From: Fidelibacterota bacterium
Lineage (GTDB): Bacteria; Fidelibacterota; Marinisomatia; SCGC-AAA003-L08; TS1B11
NCBI GenBank assembly: GCA_004124295.1
Contig: SCKI01000005.1
Coordinates: 1-64,000, forward strand
Length of the DNA: 64,000 nt
Reading direction: 5' to 3'
The translations under genes and the position numbers were made by a program. Under the pieces are notes generated by a model. That model searched no databases, was not told the DNA's origin, and saw only the letters and a list, made by a program, of their open reading frames with translations. Of this stretch, positions 18,412 through 27,103 are shown piece after piece. Numbering within the stretch: the first letter of the stretch is position 1; every line of letters starts with the position of its first letter.

Positions 18412-18743
18412 CAACGGTCGGTCGGCGCCGCGATAGTATCTGCCGCCGGGCCCACGATATAGGGCCGGGCTACGGTCACCTTGAGGCCCTTGCCCAGGTC
18501 GATGATGACCTGCTGGTCATCCTTGCCCTTGAAGGCCTCGATCTTGCCCAGGAGTCCGCCCCGGGTCACGATCTGGTCGCCTTTGGCCAGGGTGTTGAGC
18601 ATTTCCCGCTGCCGGCCCTGGCGCTTCATCTGTGGCCGGATCAGCAGAAAATAGATGATCGCAAACATCAGGATCATCGGGAAAAAAGCAAGCATTCCGC
18701 CGCCCCCGCCCGCAGGCTGGCCGGCTGCCATTAATATATCCAA
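18411..18743 (-). CDS. yajC: Preprotein translocase subunit YajC
   Basis: A 110-residue YajC, the small SecDF-associated inner-membrane protein. One TM segment (about 19-38, LAFFPMILMFAIIYFLLI) is followed by the family signature RPQMKRQGRQREMLNTLAKGDQIVTRGGLLGKIEAF and a beta-rich cytosolic tail. The start is a TTG at 18743 with GGAG 5 bases before it; the alternative ATG at 18731 has poorer spacing. secD/secF are not in the window; the next genes are def and fmt. Confidence 0.93.
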   Translation of the reverse strand: MDILMAAGQPAGGGGGMLAFFPMILMFAIIYFLLIRPQMKRQGRQREMLNTLAKGDQIVTRGGLLGKIEAFKGKDDQQVIIDLGKGLKVTVARPYIVGPAADTIAAPTDR

Positions 18744-18816
18744 AGGTTCTCCATCCTATTTAACAGGGAAAGTTACGTCGAAAAGGGCAAGGTTCACAAC
18801 GGCCAGCGGTGGGCCG

Positions 18817-19803
18817 TTAATCGGCTGCGGTCCCGGCCTTTTTGGCGCGCGCTTTCCGGGCCACACTCTGGACCGATTTGGTCAGCGCAGTTTTGAGCCC
18901 TTCCAGGGTCGCGCCGGGAATCCGTTTGAGGTGTTCCTTGGCCGCATCCCAGATGGTCCGGGAGAGGGTCCCGGAGGCTTCGCTGACCAGGCCGGCCAGC
19001 ATATCCAGCGCCTCCTGGTTGACGGCCCGGCGCTCCTTGTCCGCATCAAAGGGGCCCCCCTCCAGCCGGCGGTGGAAGTAACGCCGGGTCAGCAGCCCCA
19101 GGCGCAGTGTCATCAGGGCGTTGGCCGAGCCTTGGATCACCGCATCGGCAATGATGTTGGAGACCAGCCCGGCGCCCGGTATGGCCCCCACCACTGAGGC
19201 GCCGACAATGGCCGGGCCGATCTGGGCGCCGTAATCGATCTCGTCCGCCCGGTTGGGGGTCAGGGCGGCATCCAGCACATGCACATACAGGGCCGGCAGC
19301 ACTGACCAGCGGGCGTGGGGATGATAGAGCCGGGCCAGCCGCTTCACCAGGCGCAGCTGTACGCGCAGTACCAGCAGGCCGTCCATGCGCCCGGACTGGG
19401 AGATGGCCGTGTGGAAAAAGATGGCCCGGGCCTCCCGCATCAGCAGTTCATTGGAATTATCGTAGAGGCGCAGGTAGAGCTGCTCCATGAACGGATACGG
19501 ATCACTGGGCAGTCCGTCCAGGGAAGCGATCCTGGCTTGACGGTGCAGCCGGGTCAGGCCGCTTATGTAGCGGCGGCGGACGGTACCCTCCACCGGGTAG
19601 CGGCTGCGGTACATTATGATCAGCAGGATGCGCAGCGGATAGGCCACGGCAACGCCCAGGATACCCAGCGTCAGCAGACCGGCGAGGGGGGCCAGCAGCG
19701 ACCCTTCCGGCGCCAGGGCCATGAGCTGCAGACCGGCAGTGGCTACGAAAAAGCCCAGCATAAGGAAAAAGACGCTGGCGTAGGTGGTGAGCCTGCGGGT
19801 CAT
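18817..19803 (-). CDS. Membrane protein with DUF697-like region
   Basis: A 328-residue protein with two N-terminal TM segments (about 9-30 and 37-64), a helical, basic, arginine-rich middle and a C-terminal section HARWSVLPALYVHVLDAALTPNRADEIDYGAQIGPAIVGASVVGAIPGAGLVSNIIADAVIQGSANALMTL that resembles DUF697/YcjF-type hydrophobic regions, split across two lines of homology. The C-terminus is lysine/alanine-rich. Function is unknown. It precedes yajC on the same strand by 73 bases that hold no recognisable element. Confidence 0.55.
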   Translation of the reverse strand: MTRRLTTYASVFFLMLGFFVATAGLQLMALAPEGSLLAPLAGLLTLGILGVAVAYPLRILLIIMYRSRYPVEGTVRRRYISGLTRLHRQARIASLDGLPSDPYPFMEQLYLRLYDNSNELLMREARAIFFHTAISQSGRMDGLLVLRVQLRLVKRLARLYHPHARWSVLPALYVHVLDAALTPNRADEIDYGAQIGPAIVGASVVGAIPGAGLVSNIIADAVIQGSANALMTLRLGLLTRRYFHRRLEGGPFDADKERRAVNQEALDMLAGLVSEASGTLSRTIWDAAKEHLKRIPGATLEGLKTALTKSVQSVARKARAKKAGTAAD

Positions 19804-19833
19804 ATCAGGTTGTCCGCCGTGGCGCCCAAAGGC

Positions 19834-20856
19834 TCAACCGGCATGCTGCCCGGTTTCACTGGCCAGCGGCAGGGTCACGGTGCCGGCGTCCTCGGCGAAC
19901 CGGTCCAGTTCATCGAGGAGCTGCCCGATGCTGGCCGTCGATTCGGTGCTGAGAAACGCTTTACGCCAGTGGCCGGCGTTGGGGAACCCCTTCAGGTAGT
20001 GGCTGAAGTGCTTCTTGGTGAGGTTAACGGCGAGTTGCTCGGAGCGGTCGGCCAGCAGCAGCTCGAAGTGCCGGCGGCAAACCCGGGTTACCTCGGAGAG
20101 GGTCACCTCCTGTGGCTCGCGGCCGGCCAGCAGGTCGCCGATCTGGCGGAAAAACCAGGGCCGTCCCAGGGCCCCCCGGGCCACCATCACCGCATCGCAG
20201 CCGGTCTCCTCAAACATGCGCAGGGCGTCGTGGGGGGTGCGCACATCGCCGTTGCCCACCACCGGTATGCTGACGGTCCGCTTCACCTCCGCGATGAGGC
20301 TCCAGTCGGCCAGGCCGGAAAAGGACTGTGTGGTGGTGCGGGGATGGAGGGTCAGCGCGACAGCCCCGGCTGCCTCAATGATGGCCGCGGCCTCGCTGGC
20401 GACGATGCACGATTTGTCCCAGCCGGCGCGCATCTTCACTGTCACCGGCAGGTCCGGCACCGCGGCAACGGTGGCCTCCACCACCCGGCGCATCAGGTCC
20501 AGGTCCCGGAGCATGGCCGACCCGGCCCCCCGTTTGGTCACCTTGGGGACCGGACAGCCGAAGTTCAGATCGATGATGTCGGGCTGGAAGCGCTCCGCCA
20601 TGATAGCGGCGGACTCGGCGATGGTGGCCGCGTCCTCACCGAAAAGCTGGATGCCGATGGGCCGCTCATCGGGGGTGAAACGGACCATGTCGAGGGTCTT
20701 GGCGCTCTCCCGGACGATGCCGTTGGCGCTGACGAACTCGGTGTAGACCACCCCCACGCCGTACTCCCGGCAGATGACCCGGAAGGGGTGATCGGTGATG
20801 CCGGCCATGGGGGCCAGGAAGATGGGGTGGTCGATATGGAGGTTGCCGATCTGCAT
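19834..20856 (-). CDS. dusB: tRNA-dihydrouridine synthase
   Basis: A 340-residue FMN-dependent Dus enzyme reducing uridines in tRNA. The TIM-barrel start FLAPMAGITDHPFRVICREYG is followed by the catalytic-cysteine motif DLNFGCPVPKVTKRGAGSAML. VTVKMRAGW, LTLHPRT and VVGNGDVRTP come next, then the FMN-phosphate loop GCDAVMVARGALGRPWFF and the C-terminal helical tRNA-binding domain. It groups with DusB by length and motif wording. It lies 25 bases after the DNPH1-like gene on the same strand. Confidence 0.95.
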   Translation of the reverse strand: MQIGNLHIDHPIFLAPMAGITDHPFRVICREYGVGVVYTEFVSANGIVRESAKTLDMVRFTPDERPIGIQLFGEDAATIAESAAIMAERFQPDIIDLNFGCPVPKVTKRGAGSAMLRDLDLMRRVVEATVAAVPDLPVTVKMRAGWDKSCIVASEAAAIIEAAGAVALTLHPRTTTQSFSGLADWSLIAEVKRTVSIPVVGNGDVRTPHDALRMFEETGCDAVMVARGALGRPWFFRQIGDLLAGREPQEVTLSEVTRVCRRHFELLLADRSEQLAVNLTKKHFSHYLKGFPNAGHWRKAFLSTESTASIGQLLDELDRFAEDAGTVTLPLASETGQHAG

Positions 20857-20881
20857 GGCAGGCCGGGGAAGTTAAGGCCGG

Positions 20882-21301
20882 TTATCCTCGACGGGCGAAA
20901 AAGGCCTCGATGGCTTGGGCGGCCCCCTCCAGGTCCGCATACTCGGCCAGCGTCACGTTGGGATCGCCGGCGATCATGGCCGACAGGCGGCGGCCTTCCT
21001 CCGGCTGCCAGAGGGCCAGCACCGGCTTGCCGAGCTGACCGGCGGCGGCAATCTCCACGCCCACCCCGAAGGAGGGGACGGTGACGTCGGCCACCAGGAT
21101 GTCGCAGCTCTGGACCATGCCGATATCGCGCCGGTAGATAGCCTCAGGGGTCAGGGCCGACTCGCCCATCCGGGTGACGCTCTGGTCGCCGACAAACTCG
21201 GTCAGGACCGTGCCGTGGCGCTGCAGGGCGGCGATGATGCCGGGGTAGAGGTGGGCCTGGCCCCGGCCTCCGCTCATGGCCCCTGAAAAGTAGATTTGCA
21301 T
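20882..21301 (-). CDS. DNPH1/nucleoside deoxyribosyltransferase-like hydrolase
   Basis: A 139-residue protein of the nucleoside 2-deoxyribosyltransferase superfamily, closest in pattern to DNPH1 (Rcl), which hydrolyses deoxynucleoside 5'-monophosphates and sanitises the nucleotide pool. Visible elements are IYFSGAMSGGRGQ, YRRDIGMVQSCDILVADVTVPSFGVGVEIAAAGQLGKPVLALW (catalytic Glu in GVEI) and the usual length. The first residues have the GxxR-free DNPH1-type loop. It is the last core gene before the AT-rich island; its start is 129 bases from the HEPN-like gene's stop. Confidence 0.85.
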   Translation of the reverse strand: MQIYFSGAMSGGRGQAHLYPGIIAALQRHGTVLTEFVGDQSVTRMGESALTPEAIYRRDIGMVQSCDILVADVTVPSFGVGVEIAAAGQLGKPVLALWQPEEGRRLSAMIAGDPNVTLAEYADLEGAAQAIEAFFARRG

Positions 21302-21342
21302 GGCGCGGCGAATGTACGGCGATGGGCGGCAGGGAGCGGAGG

Positions 21343-21352
21343 AAAAAGCCCC
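21343..21352 (+). repeat. Left copy of a 10-bp direct repeat bordering the AT-rich island
   Basis: AAAAAGCCCC occurs here and again at 22599-22608, inside the terminator on the other side of the HEPN-like gene. Such a pair could be a target duplication or the remnant of a duplicated terminator arm. At 10 bases, chance cannot be excluded. Confidence 0.3.
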
Positions 21353-21430
21353 CGTCTTAGCAGCTGCTTTTAGGATCGAGTTAGTGAAGCGTCTTCAGAT
21401 TAGTTGGGGTCGATGTTCAGAGCCGAATTT

Positions 21431-22513
21431 CTAATATTTCTCATTAGCATCAGGAAAAGAAGCTGAACAAATGAAGCAGCCGAGATAGGAGGAAGCCACT
21501 TCCGTAAATCCAGCGATATAAGTGCCACAATGCTCACACTGCCCCATTTCATCGTATTCTGTAGCACAATTCAAACAAAATGCACCACCATCGCCAGCCG
21601 GAATAGCAGTTGTTAACGAATGTTCGCACTCGGGGCAATGTCCGTTATAATCTATGCCATCGTTCATGAACGGATCATCACCATAGTGAGATATGAGTAC
21701 TTCCATTGCATCATCCGGGATCTCAATTTGCACGTCCTTGGTACAAGATGAACAATCACGGTCAGAAGAACTCCAATCATAGTATCCGATATAAGAACAA
21801 GAGGAGCATATTGCTTCCACGAAAACGTCCCAGTCCCCACATACTCTGCAAACACCTGTGTATACGGGGAGGCTGAGATCACTCATTCTGGATGAGAGTT
21901 TCTGACATACAGCGCAAACACCAAATTTCATGCCTTTTGCAATCTCATCGGAAATGCTATCCTTCAGCGTTTCATATCGAGCATCTATGAAATCTCGATG
22001 CCCTTTCATGAGTCGGTCAATGTCCTTTATTGACTCTTGGTGATTAATAAACTCTTTTTCCCACTCTTCTGAAAGAAGTTCATGCAAGTGTACCCAACCA
22101 ACATATTGGTCCTTCATGACAACCTCGGTTGCCTTTGGGTTTTTGGCATCCGCGTATTCGGGATGATAAAAGTGGATCATCTTGTTACGATGGGTGCGGA
22201 TGTTTTTAAAGGCCTTTTCAGCGCTGGTAGAGATCGATAATCCCAATACTTTTTGGAGGCGAAGAATTGCGCTCTGAACATTCACCGATATGAAATCCCC
22301 CTTTTCAAATTCGCTCACCGTTGTATTGTCAGGGTTTTCTAGTATCAATGTCCAGTGTTCATGCATAAGTCTTGCTTTTAAAAAGAGTTCTACGGCAATT
22401 GCAAAACTGATCAGCGACTTTTTCAGGTCTGAATTGATAAGTTCAATTGCATCGCGAAGAAAGCCGAGAGCATTTTCGGTTATCCTGTTAAAAAGTTTAT
22501 CCTGCTTTTCCAT
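21431..22513 (-). CDS. HEPN-like domain with eight CxxC zinc knuckles (accessory gene)
   Basis: A 360-residue protein not assignable to a named family. Residues about 10-150 are helical and carry a HEPN-type RNase signature: an early helix pair (SFAIAVELFLKARLMHEHW), then R109-N-K-M-I-H114, i.e. R-x4-H. Residues 200-349 contain eight CxxC knuckles (200/203, 222/225, 236/239, 254/257, 293/296, 313/316, 326/329, 346/349), enough for four zinc ribbons, in an acidic, aromatic-rich context. The start has AGGAGG 10 bases upstream. Base composition is visibly AT-rich compared with both sides and codon choice differs, which indicates recent acquisition. A role as a ribonuclease in defence or toxin function is an inference; no antitoxin gene is adjacent. 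Confidence 0.75.
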   Translation of the reverse strand: MEKQDKLFNRITENALGFLRDAIELINSDLKKSLISFAIAVELFLKARLMHEHWTLILENPDNTTVSEFEKGDFISVNVQSAILRLQKVLGLSISTSAEKAFKNIRTHRNKMIHFYHPEYADAKNPKATEVVMKDQYVGWVHLHELLSEEWEKEFINHQESIKDIDRLMKGHRDFIDARYETLKDSISDEIAKGMKFGVCAVCQKLSSRMSDLSLPVYTGVCRVCGDWDVFVEAICSSCSYIGYYDWSSSDRDCSSCTKDVQIEIPDDAMEVLISHYGDDPFMNDGIDYNGHCPECEHSLTTAIPAGDGGAFCLNCATEYDEMGQCEHCGTYIAGFTEVASSYLGCFICSASFPDANEKY

Positions 22514-22596
22514 CTCTCAACTCCTCCTTGCGCTGCTTTCACCGTTGCACTCTTTTTCCCAGCTTGTAAACTTAAGGGCATCGAGCTCAGCAGCAT

Positions 22597-22629
22597 AAAA
22601 AAAGCCCCTGCACAAGCAGAGGCTTTTTT
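22597..22629. terminator. Bidirectional intrinsic terminator
   Basis: AAAAAAAGCCCCTGC, loop ACAA, then GCAGAGGCTTTTTT forms a GC-rich stem flanked by A- and T-tracts, so it can end transcription on either strand. It lies between the puuD-like gene stop (22650) and the start of the HEPN-like gene (22513), isolating the island from readthrough. Its left arm contains the second copy of the AAAAAGCCCC repeat. Confidence 0.85.
22599..22608 (+). repeat. Right copy of the 10-bp direct repeat bordering the AT-rich island
   Basis: Second AAAAAGCCCC, located in the left arm of the bidirectional terminator. Together with 21343-21352 it brackets the HEPN-like gene. Confidence 0.3.
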
Positions 22630-22649
22630 GAATTCAATGGGGCCGGTTT

Positions 22650-23414
22650 CTACATACCCTGTATCTTCTGCGACTTCTTGTACAGCCAGGCCACTGCCAG
22701 CCAGCCGATGATAATCACACCGTACAGGACGTACCGGCTGCCGGCGCCAACCGTGGTGGTGTGGGCGTTGATCATGGTCCAGACCAGGGGCACTGACATG
22801 TAAGTATTGTGCTTCGAGCGCATGCCGGCCATTGCCAGCAGGTCCATGTCCGGGGCCTCGCCGGCCTTCACGGCAGGGATGATCTTCTTCTGCGCCGGCC
22901 AGATACGCATCCAGACGTTGAGCAGCATAAAGGTACCGAACATAGCGCCCAGGTGGATCACATAGCCCCGGTAGCTCCACTCGGCCCAGCGCTCGAACAG
23001 GAACAGCACCCCCGCGATCAGGAGCAGGCTGATAATGGTGGCCACGATGTCATTTTTCTTCAGGGGTCCCATGTAAAGCCAGTCGTAGAGGAAGAAGCTG
23101 AACAGCACCACCGCCAGCATGACAAAGGTGGGGGTGCCCCAGCCGCCGCCCATCTCGAACAGTATCTCGCCGTGGTAAAATACGATCAGCAGCAGGAGCA
23201 GGCCCGTGCCCCAGGTCCAGGCTGCGCCCCAGCGGAACCAGTAAAGTGTCCGGGGGAAAAGTTCCGGCGTGATTTTTTTCTTCGTCTCGGCGTCGATGGT
23301 GGCGCCCCAGGGAATGTTGATGAAATTGAACCAGTAGAGCAGGCCGATCCACATGATGCCGGCCACGATGTGGGTCCAGCGGAACAGGGCCTGCAAAATA
23401 TCCATGACTTCCAT
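22650..23414 (-). CDS. PuuD-like membrane protein (urate hydroxylase N-terminal domain only)
   Basis: A 254-residue multi-pass membrane protein matching the N-terminal membrane domain (DUF989) of urate hydroxylase PuuD: LFRWTHIVAGIMWIGLLYWFNFINIP, ELFPRTLYWFRWGAAWTWGTGLLLL, FFLYDWLYMGPL, GAMFGTFMLLNVWMRIWPAQKKIIPAVKAGEAPD and RSKHNTYMSVPLVWTMINAH. About seven TM segments with conserved His and Trp are visible. Full PuuD carries a C-terminal cytochrome c domain, missing here. Whether this short form oxidises urate is uncertain. ATG 23414 is preferred because GAGGAC lies 7 bases upstream. No other purine-degradation genes are nearby, apart from the distant deaminase at 2569. Confidence 0.8.
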   Translation of the reverse strand: MEVMDILQALFRWTHIVAGIMWIGLLYWFNFINIPWGATIDAETKKKITPELFPRTLYWFRWGAAWTWGTGLLLLLIVFYHGEILFEMGGGWGTPTFVMLAVVLFSFFLYDWLYMGPLKKNDIVATIISLLLIAGVLFLFERWAEWSYRGYVIHLGAMFGTFMLLNVWMRIWPAQKKIIPAVKAGEAPDMDLLAMAGMRSKHNTYMSVPLVWTMINAHTTTVGAGSRYVLYGVIIIGWLAVAWLYKKSQKIQGM

Positions 23415-23520
23415 GCTCAGTCCTCGCACTAGCTATGTGTGGTTAGATAAGGTTCGCGGGGCAAAGCTACGCAGGGCCGCAGGCAGTTGCAATCCCTTCA
23501 CCCGCCCCCGGGGGCCGGAA

Positions 23521-24108
23521 TCAGGCGGCGGTCAGGTCGGCCAGCAGGGCCTGCCGGGTCTCGGCGGAGAGATCAACCAGGTGCCGGTAATCGCGGTGGT
23601 CGATACCGAGGCGGGCGGGCCGGTTGGTATCCGCCAGGGCCTGCTGCAGTTGAGCATTCACGTCAAAGCGGATATAATGCACCGCGCTGATCTGGTCCTC
23701 CGTGCTGCGGCCTTCCTCGAACCTGGCATAGCTGCGCTCAGCGCCGGCCTCCAGCCATAGGCGGTCCCCTTCAGTGAGACCGATGAAGCGCTGGAGCTGG
23801 GGCTTGATCTGCTCGGCCTGGGTGATCTCGATGAACAGGGTGGCGCTCAGTTCCCCCGGCTCGGGAATCAGGGTGTTGTAGATGTCCAGTTCCTCCTGGA
23901 TCACGGCCGGCTCCACCATCTCCTCTGCGCGCATCATTTCCTGCACCTGGAACAGCATGGTCCGGCGGTCCTCGAAAGTGATGCCGAGGTCGGGGCCGAG
24001 GTTTACTCGCCGGGGGCGCTTGTGTTCCATAATTTCCCGGCGATAGCTGTCGCGGGCCAGTTCATATTCGGCGATGGGCTGCATATCGCCCAAGGTCATT
24101 TTCTGCAT
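23521..24108 (-). CDS. DUF3501 family protein
   Basis: A 195-residue DUF3501 protein: start KMTLGDMQPIAEYELARDSYRREIMEHKRPRRVNLGPDLGITFEDRRTMLFQVQEMMRAEE, and later NTLIPEPGELSATLFIEI, with YIRFDV near the C-terminus. Function is unknown, but this family commonly accompanies the rubrerythrin plus Fe-S oxidoreductase genes seen directly upstream. AAAGGA lies 6 bases before the start. The 137-base gap to the Fe-S gene holds a small palindromic repeat. Confidence 0.88.
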   Translation of the reverse strand: MQKMTLGDMQPIAEYELARDSYRREIMEHKRPRRVNLGPDLGITFEDRRTMLFQVQEMMRAEEMVEPAVIQEELDIYNTLIPEPGELSATLFIEITQAEQIKPQLQRFIGLTEGDRLWLEAGAERSYARFEEGRSTEDQISAVHYIRFDVNAQLQQALADTNRPARLGIDHRDYRHLVDLSAETRQALLADLTAA

Positions 24109-24141
24109 GTCATGTCCTTTATCTCATTATCCATTGTCCAC

Positions 24142-24164
24142 CATCCTTCGACAGGCTCAGGATG
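24142..24164. repeat. Short palindromic intergenic repeat
   Basis: CATCCT, an 11-base loop with TTCGACAGGCTC character, and AGGATG form a hairpin. The core TCCTTCGACAGGCTCAGGAT is a dispersed intergenic sequence that recurs in many unrelated bacterial genomes. The flanking DNA (24109-24245) has low-complexity GACTGATGACTGG-like direct runs and no coding potential. Confidence 0.55.
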
Positions 24165-24245
24165 ACTCGTGGCTGATGACTGGCAACTGACGACTGATGC
24201 CTCCTCGGCAGCCACCATCCAATATCCAATACCCCTCCGGCCCGC

Positions 24246-25697
24246 TCAACTGTCCAGTCCGTAGGCGTGATGCAGCAACCGCACCGGATGCTGGGGATCC
24301 AGCTCCCCGCCACTGGCCTGGCGAATCTGCAGGCCGGCGAGAGTGCAGTCCGAGCAGGTGTACCGGGCCGGTTTCTTCTGCAGCTGGGCGACCAGTTTTT
24401 TCCCCATGGCCATGGAGGCATCGAAAAACTCCGTCCGCATGCCCCAGCCGCCGTCCATGCCCGAGCATTTATCAATCATGTTTACCGTCGTTCCGGGCAC
24501 CAGCTTCAACAGATCCCGGCTCTTGTAGCCGCTGCGCTGGGCCTTCAGGTGGCAGGGCAGATGGTAGTTGATCTCGCCCAGTTCGTTCACGAAGTCGGTG
24601 CGCAGCGTGCCCCCCTTGTGCAGCGACATCAGGTACTGGGAAATATCCACCGTATGGGCGGCCACCTTGGCAATCTCGGCGCTCAGGCCGGCCTCGGGAG
24701 AATCGAGGTAGCTGCTATCCTCCCGCAGGGTCAGGGAGCAGGTGGGTGGACCGGTGACCACAATCTGGTAGCCCTTGTCGACCCAGCCGGCCAGCTCGGA
24801 AATGTTGGGTAGGGCCTGCTTGGTGAAGCCGTCAAAATCGCCGGTGGAGAGGTAGGGGGCGCCGCAGCAGCGCGGGGCCGCCAGCTGCACCTCCACGCCG
24901 CTGTGCTCCAGAATCTCCACCGCCTCCCGGGCCACCCCCGGATCGTTGACATTGGTGTAGCAGGTGGCGAAAATCACCGCCTTGCCCAGCGGCTCGGCTG
25001 GGATGGGGACCTGGCGCCGGTGCCGGCGGAACCACTTGGCAAAGGTCTGCCGGTGGAAGTCGGGCAGCTGCCGGCGGCGGCTGATGCCGATAAGTTTTTC
25101 CATCAGAAAGCGTAGCGGCCAGAATCGGTTGCCCCAGTTGGAGAACGGCGCGGTCAGCGAACCGAGCCTGCCCGAAGCATCGGTGCGGGCCAGAATCTTG
25201 TCGCTCAGTTTGGGACCCCGCCGCCGGGTACGCACCGCCTGGGAGCGCAACATGAGCCGGGGAAAATCGAGCTGGAAATCGTGCTCCTTCTGCGGAGTGT
25301 AGGGGCAGATGGAATCGCACAGTTTGCACTGGTAGCAGAGGTCCACAACCGTCCACTTTTCCGCCTGGGTCAGTTCCTCCACCGCGCCGATGAACAGGGC
25401 CTCTCCGCTGGCCTCGGCGGCTTGGGCCCCTTCGGGCAGGTCGAGGTAGCCGCTGCGCTCGGTGGCCGCTTCAATTTCACCGGCCTCCACCGCTGCCTCC
25501 CGCTTGGCATCGGCCTGGCTATCCAGGCTGCCGAACAGGGCCGGAAAGGAGGGGCAGAGATTCCAGCACAGGCGGCAACCGGTGCAGATATCGAACACGC
25601 GGTTCATCTCCGCATCCAGGGAGTCGCCATCCCAGTAGAGCCCCTCGCGGATATCGTAAACGGTCTGGGAGGTGTCGGTATGATTCAGGAGTGCCAT
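24246..25697 (-). CDS. Two-cluster Fe-S oxidoreductase subunit (GlpC/HdrD-like, CCG domains)
   Basis: A 483-residue protein with two ferredoxin-type 4Fe-4S motifs near the N-terminus: [13 protein letters not shown] (about residues 38-50) and [13 protein letters not shown] (about 123-135). Two cysteine-rich CCG regions follow: [12 protein letters not shown] (about 278) and, further on, CHLKAQRSG with [12 protein letters not shown], of the heterodisulfide-reductase subunit B/D type. The order matches GlpC-like electron-transfer subunits. It probably passes electrons to or from rubrerythrin or a membrane quinone; the partner flavoprotein is not encoded nearby. It sits between rubrerythrin (91 bases upstream) and DUF3501, a recurrent trio. 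Confidence 0.9.
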   Translation of the reverse strand: MALLNHTDTSQTVYDIREGLYWDGDSLDAEMNRVFDICTGCRLCWNLCPSFPALFGSLDSQADAKREAAVEAGEIEAATERSGYLDLPEGAQAAEASGEALFIGAVEELTQAEKWTVVDLCYQCKLCDSICPYTPQKEHDFQLDFPRLMLRSQAVRTRRRGPKLSDKILARTDASGRLGSLTAPFSNWGNRFWPLRFLMEKLIGISRRRQLPDFHRQTFAKWFRRHRRQVPIPAEPLGKAVIFATCYTNVNDPGVAREAVEILEHSGVEVQLAAPRCCGAPYLSTGDFDGFTKQALPNISELAGWVDKGYQIVVTGPPTCSLTLREDSSYLDSPEAGLSAEIAKVAAHTVDISQYLMSLHKGGTLRTDFVNELGEINYHLPCHLKAQRSGYKSRDLLKLVPGTTVNMIDKCSGMDGGWGMRTEFFDASMAMGKKLVAQLQKKPARYTCSDCTLAGLQIRQASGGELDPQHPVRLLHHAYGLDS

Positions 25698-25788
25698 CGG
25701 TCTGGTCTCGGGCAGTTACAGTTAGTGCAGGATTCCGGGGGACCTGACGCGGAACCGGGTGGCCCCGCGCGTGGTCCTCCGCTGGATG

Positions 25789-26202
<414 letters not shown>

Positions 26203-26247
26203 GCGGGTCTCCTTGCTTTCTGCTTAGTTTGGTGATGCGCCGGCCTG

Positions 26248-26709
26248 CTATTGCAGGGCGTCCAGCGCTGAAAAAATATCGTCCATAGTGGGGGTGTCGT
26301 TTGCGGCGGAGGCTTCCACATTCAGCCAGCGGATTATGCCCTCCTTGTCGATGGCAAACTCGGCCCGGGTGGAAAAACCATCCGGGAGCTTCACACCATA
26401 GACATCGGCAATGTCCAGGGCCATGTCGCTGAGCATGGGATAGTCAATCCCGCCCATTGAATCACAAAACGCCTGCTGGGAAAAACTGTTGTCCACACTC
26501 ACAGCCACTACCTGTGTATTGCGCTGCTTGAAGCCGTCCAGGTTGGCATTATAACGGGGCAGCTGCGTGGCGCAGACGCCGGAAAAGGCCTTGGCATAAA
26601 AGACCAGGAACACGTTCTGCTTCCCTTTGAATTTGCCCAATGAAATATCACTGCCATCCAGTGCCTTGCCGGCAAAGTCCGGCGCAGTATCGCCAATGTT
26701 AAGCGTCAT
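26248..26709 (-). CDS. Peroxiredoxin (AhpE/BCP-like) with altered active-site motif
   Basis: A 153-residue thioredoxin-fold peroxiredoxin (TAPDFAGKALDG, NVFLVFYAKAFSGVCATQ, VSVDNSF, YPMLSDM). Cys46 is the peroxidatic cysteine and Cys81 a possible resolving one. The usual Pro seven residues before the cysteine (PxxxTxxC) is Ala39 here, although Ser43 is kept. ATG 26709 is chosen because AAGGAA precedes it at good spacing; a longer upstream reading is basic and unlike the family. The start overlaps the end of the PerR-like gene by 11 bases, so the two are translated together. Confidence 0.88.
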   Translation of the reverse strand: MTLNIGDTAPDFAGKALDGSDISLGKFKGKQNVFLVFYAKAFSGVCATQLPRYNANLDGFKQRNTQVVAVSVDNSFSQQAFCDSMGGIDYPMLSDMALDIADVYGVKLPDGFSTRAEFAIDKEGIIRWLNVEASAANDTPTMDDIFSALDALQ

Positions 26710-27103
26710 GATCTTGCGTTCCTTTTTTCTGTGGTGTCTGGCACTCATCGCAAATGCCCATCAATTCCAGGTTAAAATCGGTTACCTTGAAACCGGGCCG
26801 CTCCGGGAGCCGGGTGGGAATATCCTGCAGCGCGATATGGACATCGAACATCCGGCGGCAGTGCAGGCAGCGGAAGTGCTCGTGGGGCTCGATATTGGCG
26901 TCGTAACGGAAATGGCCATCATCCAGAAGACGGCGGATCCGGCCGGCGGCCTCCAGCTGGCCCAGGTTCCGGTAAATCGTCCCCAGGCTGATACGGGGCA
27001 GTTCCTGCCGTACCTGATCGTATACCCAATCGGCGGTGGGGTGGCTGTCGGTTCCCTGGAGAACCTCGAAAATTGTTTCGCGTTGTCTGCTAAATCTTTT
27101 CAT
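26699..27103 (-). CDS. Fur-family repressor, PerR-like
   Basis: A 134-residue Fur-superfamily regulator. The winged helix has PRISLGTIYRNLGQLEAAGRIRRL; the metal-sensing part has HFRYDANIEPHEHFRCLHCRRMFDV and the structural zinc site completed by CDECQ. A PerR role is supported by its operon partners (peroxiredoxin, rubrerythrin, Fe-S protein) and by absence of iron-uptake genes. There is no Shine-Dalgarno; instead the ATG abuts a perfect palindrome (27102-27124), so the gene is likely autoregulated at the very start of its message. Confidence 0.9.
   Translation of the reverse strand: MKRFSRQRETIFEVLQGTDSHPTADWVYDQVRQELPRISLGTIYRNLGQLEAAGRIRRLLDDGHFRYDANIEPHEHFRCLHCRRMFDVHIALQDIPTRLPERPGFKVTDFNLELMGICDECQTPQKKGTQDHDA

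Noticed and set aside
19315-21084. A 589-codon plus-strand frame
   Set aside because: It is antisense across three recognisable minus-strand genes (DUF697-like, dusB, DNPH1-like), so it cannot be a real protein.
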